Source of the DNA: Thermococci archaeon
GTDB lineage: Archaea > Methanobacteriota_B > Thermococci > Thermococcales > Thermococcaceae
DNA length: 7,995 bases
Assembly: GCA_003663695.1 (NCBI GenBank)
Contig: QMUB01000042.1
Span: 1-7,995 of the forward strand
Reading direction: 5' to 3'
Shown piece after piece: positions 1-6,241 of the stretch. How positions within the stretch are numbered: position 1 is the first letter of the stretch; each line of letters begins with the position of its first letter. The notes under the pieces are model-generated. The model ran no database searches. It saw only the letters and a list, made by a program, of their open reading frames with translations, and was not told the DNA's origin. The position numbers and the translations under genes were made by a program.

Positions 1-329
1 CACTTTTGATAGTGGCTTGTGAGAACGAGGTTGTTAAAAAGAGGTTTGAGAAGGTTCCCCTCAGTGCCCTTGAAAGCATAGGCGCCCTTGGTTTCCTCGG
101 GATGGCTGCCCTTGGATTGATGGGATACACATTCTTCAAGAATGTAATAGCGAACAGCGGCTTCCTATTTGGAGGCAAAACACCCATAGGGATAAATCCG
201 GGATATCTGAACACAGGAGGAACACTTTCCTACATGAACATATTTGTAGGTATGAAAGTCTTAGCAGGTCTTACGAGCATAATTTTGGTGTTCTTTCTGC
301 TTTTAGGGGTGAAGGAAGATGAATGGTGA
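1..329 (+). CDS. mbhF: Membrane-bound hydrogenase subunit MbhF, MrpB-like (5' end outside window)
   Basis: Only the C-terminal 108 residues are present. The frame is open from base 3 back to the window edge, so the true start lies upstream, and the TTG at 6 is not a credible start. The visible part has a charged stretch (residues about 6-20), a hydrophobic segment rich in Gly/Ala/Leu (about 22-46), a loop with GGKTPIG and LNTGG, and a final membrane segment (about 77-102). This matches the C-terminal half of MrpB-type Na+/H+ antiporter subunits. The N-terminal membrane part, which usually carries a Gly-rich motif, is missing. In MBH, MbhF belongs to the sodium-translocating membrane arm. The gene ends in TGA at 327-329 and overlaps mbhG by 11 nt. 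The letter F is inferred from its place just before the MrpC- and MrpD-like genes. Confidence -1.
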   Translation, partial: LLIVACENEVVKKRFEKVPLSALESIGALGFLGMAALGLMGYTFFKNVIANSGFLFGGKTPIGINPGYLNTGGTLSYMNIFVGMKVLAGLTSIILVFFLLLGVKEDEW

Positions 330-687
330 CATAGTGGCTATCAACTTTCCGTTTATCGTGGTTGCCCTGCTCTTGGCACTGGGATTTTACACCATCGGCT
401 TCAAGAGGAATCTGATAAAAGTTGTCATAGGTGTTGAGATCCTCGAAGGGGCAGTGAACATGTTCCTAGTGGCTTTAGGATATTCAAAAGGCGGATATGC
501 TCCAATCTACACCCTCGCTCCAAAGGAATCCTTGAACAATATGGTGCTTCCGACACCTCAGGCACTAACACTAACGAGCATCGTTATAGGTGTTGCCGTC
601 TCCGCTCTGATGCTTGCCTTTGCCGTTAACCTCTACAAGCACTATGGGACCCTTGACGTTACAAGAATGAGGAGGTTGAGAGGATGA
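319..687 (+). CDS. mbhG: Membrane-bound hydrogenase subunit MbhG, MrpC/NuoK-like
   Basis: A 122-residue integral membrane protein of the MrpC/NuoK family. Three membrane segments are visible at about residues 9-28, 32-55 and 82-106. The second carries Glu40 and Glu43 in GVEILEGAVNMF, the region where NuoK-type subunits have membrane glutamates used in ion transfer. The third starts with the MrpC hallmark PQALTLTSIVIG (80-91). A basic tail (RMRRLRG) ends the protein. The length is close to that usual for MrpC. In MBH it forms part of the Na+/H+ antiporter-like module with MbhF and MbhH. The ATG lies 11 nt inside mbhF behind a GGGGTGAAGG ribosome-binding site (306-315), and the stop overlaps mbhH as ATGA. 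This fits translational coupling. Confidence 0.93.
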   Translation: MNGDIVAINFPFIVVALLLALGFYTIGFKRNLIKVVIGVEILEGAVNMFLVALGYSKGGYAPIYTLAPKESLNNMVLPTPQALTLTSIVIGVAVSALMLAFAVNLYKHYGTLDVTRMRRLRG

Positions 688-2234
688 GCAACTTACCGGC
701 TTTAATGATAGCCGTTCCCCTATTTGGAGCATTTACAACACCTCTGCTAAAGAAGCGCTATCAGCTAGCCTCCCTCTGGGCGATAATCATCACAGGTGTA
801 AGCGTCATTCTATCCCTTCTCCTAGCTCAGGAGGTTATGGATAAGGGAATAGTGATGTATGTCTTTGGAGCCGATAACGCTAACCTAGTGCTTCCATCGG
901 GCTATAAAGTCCCCATAAGGATAATGTTTGAAATTGACGCAATGGGAGTATTCATGGCAATCTCCGCAACTTTAATGTCCTTCATTGGAGCTCTCTACTC
1001 GTACAGCCATGTTAAAATGGAAACAGGCTTGGAAAAGTACTATGCCCTCCTTCAGCTGCTTGAGGTCGGAATACTCGGCATGGTGCTCACAGGAGATCTG
1101 TTCAATCTCTTCGTGTTCCTTGAAATAGCGGGGATAGCAGGTTCAGCTTTAGTTGGCTTTAGGAACTACCGCGGAGAAGCAAGCGAAGCGGGAATTAAGT
1201 ACCTAATAGTCAGTTCAGTTGCATCTTTGATGGTGCTCTTCTCAATTGGGCTCCTTTATGGACAGTATGGAAACCTCAACATGGCCTATCTGAGCAGGCA
1301 GATAGGCTTCAACACGGTTGACATGATTGCCCTCGGTCTGCTCTTCACATCATTTGCAATGAAGTGCGGTGCGGTTCCGATGCACTACTGGGTGCCCGAT
1401 GCGTATACAGAAGTTCCGGCGGGTATAAATCCACCCCTGCTGGTTGCCACGTATGCAAGCCTCTACGCACTGTTCAGGGTGAGCTTTAGCCTGTTTGCTA
1501 CAATAACATGGAATATGGCGAGAGTAGGTTGGGCAATGAGCATAATTGGAGTTCTAACGATGTTCATAGGAGTTACAATGGCGCTTGTACAGCACGATGT
1601 TAAGAGGCTCATGAGTTATCACGCTATCTCACAGACGGGCTACATGCTCTTAGGTGTGGGTGTTGGCTTGACGGTGCTCCACGATCCTCAGGCGCTCGCT
1701 TCCTATGGAAGGGATGCAATGGCTGGAGGAGTGTTCCACATAATAAACCATATCATCTACAAGAGCCTTCTCCTAATGACCGCAGGAGCTTTGTTCTATG
1801 TAACGGGGACGAGGGATCTAAACAAAATGGGAGGTCTTGCGAGAAAGATGCCCTACACGACGATAGCCTTTATAGTGGGCGCTGCCGCAATATCTGGTCT
1901 GCCTCCATTTAACGGATTTGCCAGCAAATTCCTGATATATGAAACTTCATATCGCTTGAATCCTCTGCTGGCTGTCTTTGCAATGGTAACGAGTGTCTTA
2001 ACACTGGCTTCATTTGTAAAAGTGTTTGCTTCGGCGTTCTTGGGCCCACCGCTGGAGAAGTTTGAGGGCGCTAAGGAGGTTCCAAAACCAATGATAGTTG
2101 CAATGCTTATCTTGGCAGCACTATGTATACTCTTCGGTCTGTTCCCGAACGTCGTCTTAGATAAGCTCGTATATCCGGCAGTTGATGCTCTAATCAAATT
2201 TGCTCAATACCAGACATGGGGTGGTCTAGCATGA
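684..2234 (+). CDS. mbhH: Membrane-bound hydrogenase subunit MbhH, MrpD/NuoN-like antiporter subunit
   Basis: A 516-residue polytopic protein of the proton-conducting antiporter family (MrpD, NuoL/M/N). It is hydrophobic throughout, with about 14 membrane segments. Family landmarks are Glu147 in FVFLEIAGIAG (TM5 Glu), Lys227 in FAMKCGAVPMHYWVPDAY (TM7 Lys), the QHDVKRLMSYHAISQTGY motif (303-320), His352/His356/Lys360 in FHIINHIIYKSLLLM, and Lys415 after SGLPPFNGFAS (TM12). The protein is expected to couple hydrogenase turnover to ion movement across the cytoplasmic membrane. The TM8 position that is Lys in MrpA/MrpD (LLTKVGVY) appears to be Tyr257 here by eye alignment. The gene starts in a 4-nt ATGA overlap with mbhG. 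Only one antiporter-type subunit lies between the MrpC-like gene and the hydrogenase genes, as in MBH rather than MBS, which has two. Confidence 0.96.
   Translation: MSNLPALMIAVPLFGAFTTPLLKKRYQLASLWAIIITGVSVILSLLLAQEVMDKGIVMYVFGADNANLVLPSGYKVPIRIMFEIDAMGVFMAISATLMSFIGALYSYSHVKMETGLEKYYALLQLLEVGILGMVLTGDLFNLFVFLEIAGIAGSALVGFRNYRGEASEAGIKYLIVSSVASLMVLFSIGLLYGQYGNLNMAYLSRQIGFNTVDMIALGLLFTSFAMKCGAVPMHYWVPDAYTEVPAGINPPLLVATYASLYALFRVSFSLFATITWNMARVGWAMSIIGVLTMFIGVTMALVQHDVKRLMSYHAISQTGYMLLGVGVGLTVLHDPQALASYGRDAMAGGVFHIINHIIYKSLLLMTAGALFYVTGTRDLNKMGGLARKMPYTTIAFIVGAAAISGLPPFNGFASKFLIYETSYRLNPLLAVFAMVTSVLTLASFVKVFASAFLGPPLEKFEGAKEVPKPMIVAMLILAALCILFGLFPNVVLDKLVYPAVDALIKFAQYQTWGGLA
2220..2225 (+). 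promoter_or_regulatory. Ribosome-binding site deciding the mbhI start
   Basis: GGTGGT, part of GGGGTGGT (2218-2225), lies 5 nt before the ATG at 2231 and inside the last codons of mbhH. It matches the archaeal 16S anti-Shine-Dalgarno. The alternative ATG at 2216 would place this site within the coding region and has no comparable purine-rich site of its own upstream. Confidence 0.75.
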
Positions 2235-2572
2235 ACTTCACTTTACTATCACCTTCGGGCTTTTGGAATCCTCTGCTCTGGATAGCTTTCCTCATAATAT
2301 TCGCCATCATAGGCTACATAATATATGCCAGAGGAAACCCGGGCTACAAAAAGAACACCGAGCAGGTGAAACCCTATCTAAGCGGTAATGCAGAACCATC
2401 AAAGGAAGAGATAATGGTCAGGGCTGGAGATATCTACTGGGGATTCCTGGAGGCATTGAAGGGCTATTATGATGTTTTGAAAACAATGCACACAGGAGAT
2501 ATGAGGGACTATATACTCTGGTACCTTGGAGTGGGAGCTATAATCCTCTTCCTCTTGGTAGGAGGTGTTTGA
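2231..2572 (+). CDS. mbhI: Membrane-bound hydrogenase subunit MbhI, small membrane protein
   Basis: A protein of 113 residues from the chosen ATG. It has one membrane segment near the N terminus (about residues 12-34, ending IIYARG) and one at the C terminus (YLGVGAIILFLLVGGV). Between them is a polar stretch with an amphipathic-looking helix (EEIMVRAGDIYWGFLEALKGYY). MbhI is specific to the MBH-type complexes and sits at the junction of the antiporter-like and hydrogenase modules. I recall it resembling the C-terminal extension of NuoL-type subunits, but that is not shown by this sequence. An in-frame ATG at 2216 would add five residues. The ATG at 2231 is preferred because it makes a 4-nt ATGA overlap with mbhH and has GGTGGT (2220-2225) 5 nt upstream, which would otherwise be coding. 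Identification rests mainly on position and size. Confidence 0.88.
   Translation: MNFTLLSPSGFWNPLLWIAFLIIFAIIGYIIYARGNPGYKKNTEQVKPYLSGNAEPSKEEIMVRAGDIYWGFLEALKGYYDVLKTMHTGDMRDYILWYLGVGAIILFLLVGGV
2561..2567 (+). promoter_or_regulatory. Ribosome-binding site deciding the mbhJ start
   Basis: GGAGGTG, a near-perfect archaeal Shine-Dalgarno, ends 6 nt before the ATG at 2574 and overlaps the last codons of mbhI. The longer in-frame reading from GTG 2565 would start inside this site, so the ATG is the likely start. Confidence 0.8.
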
Positions 2573-2573
2573 A

Positions 2574-3017
2574 ATGGGAAAACTGTACAGCTTTAAACGT
2601 TCCCTCTGGGTTTTCCATGCCTCAGGAGGTTCATGTAATGGATGCGATATCGAGATCATAGCCACACTAACTCCTCGCTATGATGCAGAGCGCTTTGGTA
2701 TAAAACTCGTTGGGAGTCCAAGGCATGCGGATGTTCTCCTGGTCACAGGGGCAATTCCAAGGGACTTTGCCGATAAATTAAGGCGTATATATGACCAGAT
2801 GTCCGACCCTAAAGCGGTTGTGGTCGTAGGAAACTGTGGAACGAGTGGTGGGCTCTTCTACGACTCCTACAACCTAGTGGGCCCAATTGACGAGATCATA
2901 CCCGTTGATGTTTACGTTCCCGGATGCCCGCCGAGACCGGAAGCGATTATAGATGGGGTAGTGAAGGCATGGCTTAAAATTGAGAAGCTTGAGAAACAGC
3001 TGGAGGGAGGAGAATGA
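2574..3017 (+). CDS. mbhJ: Membrane-bound hydrogenase small subunit MbhJ (proximal [4Fe-4S] protein)
   Basis: A 147-residue soluble subunit homologous to the [NiFe]-hydrogenase small subunit and to NuoB/PSST. Four cysteines fit the proximal [4Fe-4S] cluster: Cys21 and Cys24 in GGSCNGCDIE, Cys88 in VVGNCGTSGG, and Cys118 in VYVPGCPPRPE. Only one cluster can be bound, as is usual for group 4 energy-converting hydrogenases. It passes electrons from MbhN to the [NiFe] site of MbhL on the cytoplasmic face. The start is the ATG at 2574, with GGAGGTG (2561-2567) 6 nt upstream. A GTG at 2565 in the same frame lies inside that ribosome-binding site and is unlikely to be used. The gene begins one base after the mbhI stop and ends in an ATGA overlap with mbhK. 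Confidence 0.96.
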   Translation: MGKLYSFKRSLWVFHASGGSCNGCDIEIIATLTPRYDAERFGIKLVGSPRHADVLLVTGAIPRDFADKLRRIYDQMSDPKAVVVVGNCGTSGGLFYDSYNLVGPIDEIIPVDVYVPGCPPRPEAIIDGVVKAWLKIEKLEKQLEGGE

Positions 3018-3562
3018 CATTGAAGGCAGAAGAAATCCTGAATATTTTAAAGAACTCTCTCGGGGATGCTTTGATTGAACAGGAAATCAAAACATATTCA
3101 CTAGGAGCATTAAGAAAGAGAGAATGTTCTGAGGTGTGGATTAAAATTGATAGGGGAGCATTCAGGAAGGCTGTGGAGGAAATTTTCAAGCTGGATTACC
3201 CTCATTTACACTTTATAACCGGTGAAGATGTAGGAGAAAACCTCGAAGTTATATACTCCTTTGGACTCTTTCATGGGCAACCGGGGAAAGAGATCAGTGT
3301 GGTAATTAAACTTGCCCTTCCAAAGAGTGAGCTTGTTCTTCCAACAATCACGGACCTCATGATGGGTGCAGAGACTAATGAACGTGAAATTAGAGAAATG
3401 CTTGGTGTTGAGTTTGAAGGACTTAAAAAGAAGAGGCATCTCTTCCTTCCGGATGACTGGCCCGAAGGAAAGTATCCTTGGAGAAGGGATGAGTTTGGAG
3501 TTGATGACATGATTAAGCACACCCACAAGAGCGTCAAGGAGATTAGGGGTGGTAAAGAATGA
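3014..3562 (+). CDS. mbhK: Membrane-bound hydrogenase subunit MbhK, NuoC (30-kDa)-like
   Basis: A 182-residue soluble subunit of the NuoC/30-kDa family, found in the peripheral arm of complex I-related hydrogenases. The N-terminal 60 residues are a charged, variable alpha/beta region. The core from about 64 has HFITGEDVG, then the family signature: LVLPTITDLMMGAETNERE (107-125), MLGVEFEGL (129-137) and RHLFLPDDWPEGKYPWRRDE (141-160). It has no cluster-binding cysteine motif (its only Cys is 38), so it is structural and helps hold MbhL and MbhJ together. It overlaps mbhJ and mbhL by 4 nt each. The strong GGAGGGAGGA site at the end of mbhJ precedes its ATG. In Nuo of some bacteria the C and D subunits are fused. 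Here they remain separate genes. Confidence 0.94.
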   Translation: MTLKAEEILNILKNSLGDALIEQEIKTYSLGALRKRECSEVWIKIDRGAFRKAVEEIFKLDYPHLHFITGEDVGENLEVIYSFGLFHGQPGKEISVVIKLALPKSELVLPTITDLMMGAETNEREIREMLGVEFEGLKKKRHLFLPDDWPEGKYPWRRDEFGVDDMIKHTHKSVKEIRGGKE

Positions 3563-4797
3563 CAAAGAGCCAATATTACATTCCGATAGGTCCAATTCAC
3601 CCTGCATTGAAGGAGCCGATAAGGGTTGAAGCAAAGGTTGAAGGAGAGAAGATAGTTGAGGTTGATGTGAAGAGGGGATTTGCCCACAGAGGAATTGAGT
3701 ACATGGGAATGAAGAGGAATGCAATTCAAGCGCTCTATCTCTCAGAGAGAATATGCGGAATATGTTCCATCTCACACCCATATGCATTTGTTGTTGGAAG
3801 TGAAAAGGCACTTGGTATTGAGGCACCTCCAAGGGCACAGTACATTAGAACGATAATTGCAGAACTCGAGAGAATACACTCGCACATACTCTGGCTTGGA
3901 GTGGTCGCCCACGAGGTAGGCTTTGATTCTCTCCTCTTCTGGACATGGAAAGGAAGGGAGAAGGTGCTCGATGTCCTGGAGCTCATAAGCGGGAACAGAA
4001 TAAACTACTCCATGTACATGATTGGAGGAGTTAGAAGGGATCTCAAGGAGAGCCACATAAAAGCTCTCAAAGAGATGATAGATTACTACAGGATTTTTAA
4101 CCAAGAGATGAAGAACCTCTTTTTAGCGGATCCGGTCTATAAGGCTAGGACAAGGGGAGTTGCTCAGCTCTCGAAGGAAATGGCGCTTAAGGTGAATGCA
4201 GTAGGACCAACAGCAAGAGCTGCCGGTTTAAGGATGGATATAAGACAGGATATACCCTATGATGCCTATGCGGACATAGAGGTTAGAGGTATAGTTCCTC
4301 AGGATATCGTGGGAGAGGTGTACGGAGATGCCTACGATGCCACTCTGGTGAGAATATATGAGATTGATCAGAGTGTGGACATAATAGAGTACTGCATTGA
4401 CAACCTGCCCGAAGGAAAAATAATGGCAATTCCAAATTACGTTGTTCTCCTGAGCAAGATAAAGAGAACCAAGGGTGAGGGTATAGGTGCCCATGAAGCG
4501 CCGAGAGGTGAAGTCATACACTACTTCAAGTATGATGGAACTAGGGATGGTCCGGCGGTCTGGAAGGTTGTGGCGCCCAGCTATAACAACATAAACTCAT
4601 GGGCTCCCCTGCTTTTGGGAGCTGAAGTTGCAGATATTCCCGTGGTTGTTGCGTACATAGATCCATGCATGTGCTGCAACGATAGGATAGCCGTGGTTAG
4701 AGACTCCAGCGGCAAAATAGTGGATAGTACGACACTCCACAGGATGGCGGTTGAAAAAACCATGAGGATTAAGAAAGAGCTGGGGGTGAAAGAATGA
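3559..4797 (+). CDS. mbhL: Membrane-bound [NiFe]-hydrogenase large subunit MbhL (catalytic)
   Basis: The 412-residue catalytic subunit of a group 4 [NiFe] hydrogenase, homologous to NuoD. It reduces protons to H2 with electrons from MbhJ. The four metal ligands are present: Cys66 and Cys69 in SERICGICSISHPY and Cys370 and Cys373 in IDPCMCCNDR. Other landmarks are IGPIHPALKEP with Glu19 near the N terminus, FAHRGIEYMG (41-50), and NAVGPTARAAG (213-223). A third cysteine, Cys372, sits next to the last ligand. Beyond Cys373 the chain runs 39 more residues, with Arg376 at the +3 position where maturation proteases cut many hydrogenases. Whether this tail is removed cannot be read from the sequence. 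The gene has 4-nt ATGA overlaps with mbhK and mbhM. GGGGTGGT precedes its start. Confidence 0.97.
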   Translation: MTKSQYYIPIGPIHPALKEPIRVEAKVEGEKIVEVDVKRGFAHRGIEYMGMKRNAIQALYLSERICGICSISHPYAFVVGSEKALGIEAPPRAQYIRTIIAELERIHSHILWLGVVAHEVGFDSLLFWTWKGREKVLDVLELISGNRINYSMYMIGGVRRDLKESHIKALKEMIDYYRIFNQEMKNLFLADPVYKARTRGVAQLSKEMALKVNAVGPTARAAGLRMDIRQDIPYDAYADIEVRGIVPQDIVGEVYGDAYDATLVRIYEIDQSVDIIEYCIDNLPEGKIMAIPNYVVLLSKIKRTKGEGIGAHEAPRGEVIHYFKYDGTRDGPAVWKVVAPSYNNINSWAPLLLGAEVADIPVVVAYIDPCMCCNDRIAVVRDSSGKIVDSTTLHRMAVEKTMRIKKELGVKE

Positions 4798-5759
4798 CCC
4801 CTAATATCCTTGCATATGCCTTTGCGTTCCCTGTGCTGGGAATATTCCTGGGTCTGGTTTACAAGGGTATTGATAGACGTGTATCGGCGAGACTCACCTC
4901 GAGGATAGGGCCCCCAATAAGGCAGCCCTTCTGGGATGTTGGAAAGCTCCTTCTCAAGGAGACTGTGGTTCCAGAGAATGCCATCTCATGGTTGTTCAAC
5001 GCAATGCCCTTAATAGCTTTGGCTTCATCAATGACCCTCCTCCTCTACATACCCTTTGGCGTTTTAAAGGCACCTCTGGAGGGATATGGGGATCTTATAG
5101 TGGTGCTCTATCTCCTGACCCTGCAATCCCTTGCAATGGCAATTGGAGGTTTTGCATCTGGAAGTCCCTTCTCATCCGTTGGTGCTCAGAGAGAAATGGT
5201 TCTAATGATGAGCTATGAAATGCCTCTGGCCACGGTTATAGTGGGATTTGCCTTGATTTACAGAAGCTTCTCATTGACCACAATAGCCTCAACCCCCGTT
5301 TGGAGTATAGTGGGTCCTATAGCCGGTTTAGGAGTTATAATGCTCTTCATAGCACTCCTTATAGTTACCCCAGCAGAGCTCGCCAAGCTTCCCTTCGATA
5401 TTGCCGAGGCGGAGACAGAAATAGCCGAAGGTATGTTAGCTGAATACAGCGGAAGAAATCTCGCTTTGTTCTATCTCTCAGATGCAGTTAGAGGCTTTGC
5501 AATGGCGGCATTGGAAGTGGTTCTCTTCATACCCTTTACACTGAGCTCAATATTTAACCTAAACTTAACGGGAGCATCGTTATACACTGTTGAAGCCCTG
5601 TGGTTCCTCTTTAAGGTTCTAGTGGTCTATCTACTTGCAGTGACCTTGGTTAGAACATCATTTGCAAGATTCAGAATTGAGCAGGCTTCCAGGATCTTTT
5701 GGGTTTACGTGAACATAATAGCCCTCGTGGGACTCGCATTGGTATGGATGGGGGTGTGA
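4794..5759 (+). CDS. mbhM: Membrane-bound hydrogenase subunit MbhM, NuoH-like membrane anchor
   Basis: A 321-residue integral membrane subunit of the NuoH/EchB/HycD family, with about eight hydrophobic segments. It anchors the hydrogenase arm to the membrane and lies at the start of the ion-coupling path. Family motifs are SARLTSRIGPPIRQPFWDVGK (31-51), Glu142 in SYEMP, and the acidic loop AELAKLPFDIAEAETEIAEG followed by MLAEYSG (194-220). The last matches the NuoH consensus APFDLPEAE...EYSG and supplies Asp202, Glu205, Glu207, Glu210, Glu213 and Glu217. The gene overlaps mbhL by 4 nt (ATGA) and has GGGGGTGAAAG just before its ATG. It is followed by mbhN after 3 nt. Its position after the large-subunit gene and before the ferredoxin gene is the MBH order. 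Confidence 0.96.
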   Translation: MTPNILAYAFAFPVLGIFLGLVYKGIDRRVSARLTSRIGPPIRQPFWDVGKLLLKETVVPENAISWLFNAMPLIALASSMTLLLYIPFGVLKAPLEGYGDLIVVLYLLTLQSLAMAIGGFASGSPFSSVGAQREMVLMMSYEMPLATVIVGFALIYRSFSLTTIASTPVWSIVGPIAGLGVIMLFIALLIVTPAELAKLPFDIAEAETEIAEGMLAEYSGRNLALFYLSDAVRGFAMAALEVVLFIPFTLSSIFNLNLTGASLYTVEALWFLFKVLVVYLLAVTLVRTSFARFRIEQASRIFWVYVNIIALVGLALVWMGV

Positions 5760-5762
5760 AGA

Positions 5763-6224
5763 ATGGTCAACAAGATGATGTTCGTGCTCTTAAAGCAGGT
5801 CGTCAAAAAACCTTTCACAAATCCATTTCCAGTGAAGCACGCTCCCAAAAATGTCACCGAGCTAATCGAGAAGGTGCAGAAAGGGGAAGTTAAGATCAAT
5901 CCTCCCGTTCCCCTTCCAGAGGAAGGATTTAGAGGCAAGATACACTACGACCCCGAGAGATGCATAGGCTGCCAGCTCTGTATAAAAGTATGCCCTGCGG
6001 ATGCAATGGAATGGATACCCGAGCTTAGAAAGATACGACACTATGTTTCTAGGTGCATGTTCTGCCAGCTCTGTGTGGACATATGCCCCGGAAAGAAGTT
6101 TCCAGGGGAGGAGAAGAATGTAAAAGCCCTCAGTATGAGCAATGACTTCCTCCTTGCGGACTATGACAAGTACAGTGACAACCTCATAGAGGAGCCTCCC
6201 GAAGCCAAAGAAAAAGGCCTTTAA
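5763..6224 (+). CDS. mbhN: Membrane-bound hydrogenase subunit MbhN, 2x[4Fe-4S] ferredoxin-like (NuoI-type)
   Basis: A 153-residue polyferredoxin of the NuoI/EchF type. It carries two complete CxxCxxCxxxCP motifs: Cys67/70/73/77 in ERCIGCQLCIKVCPAD and Cys98/101/104/108 in SRCMFCQLCVDICPG. Each binds one [4Fe-4S] cluster. It is the expected entry point for electrons from reduced cytoplasmic ferredoxin and hands them to the MbhJ cluster. The first 30 residues (KQVVKKPFTNPFP) resemble the NuoI N-terminal arm that packs on the membrane subunit. The C-terminal 45 residues are acidic and lack a recognised domain. The ATG lies 3 nt after mbhM behind GGGGTGTGAAG. It is the last gene of the operon: the next gene is on the opposite strand and ends 12 nt away. 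Confidence 0.96.
   Translation: MVNKMMFVLLKQVVKKPFTNPFPVKHAPKNVTELIEKVQKGEVKINPPVPLPEEGFRGKIHYDPERCIGCQLCIKVCPADAMEWIPELRKIRHYVSRCMFCQLCVDICPGKKFPGEEKNVKALSMSNDFLLADYDKYSDNLIEEPPEAKEKGL
6207..6215 (-). terminator. Possible oligo-T terminator of the SagB-like gene
   Basis: Read on the minus strand this is TTTTTCTTT. It begins about 21 nt past the stop of the SagB-like gene, within the 3' end of mbhN. It would suit an archaeal oligo-T terminator, and would make the two transcripts overlap at their 3' ends. The tract is also explained by Lys codons of mbhN. Confidence 0.3.
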
Positions 6225-6227
6225 CCC

Positions 6228-6241
6228 CTTTAACTTTTATC
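6228..6241 (+). terminator. Possible T-rich terminator of the mbh operon
   Basis: CTTTAACTTTTATC follows the mbhN stop by a few bases and runs into the 3' end of the convergent gene. Archaeal termination often uses T-rich tracts in the non-template strand without a hairpin. The tract is short and interrupted, so this is a weak call. Confidence 0.3.

Noticed and set aside
2565..2573. GTG at 2565 as the start of mbhJ
   Set aside because: It lies within the GGAGGTG ribosome-binding site that serves the ATG at 2574, so it would have no site of its own.
3206..3838. A 210-codon open frame on the minus strand across mbhK and mbhL, and a second one at 3271-3729
   Set aside because: Both lie wholly antisense to well-conserved genes, have low-complexity Ser/Leu/Cys/His-rich translations with no recognisable motif, and have no promoter or ribosome-binding site. 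They are shadows of the coding strand.
6213..6222. Perfect 10-bp palindrome AAAGGCCTTT at the mbhN stop
   Set aside because: It has no loop, so it cannot form a hairpin in RNA, and it is explained by the Lys-Gly-Leu codons before the stop. It is not treated as a terminator or operator.
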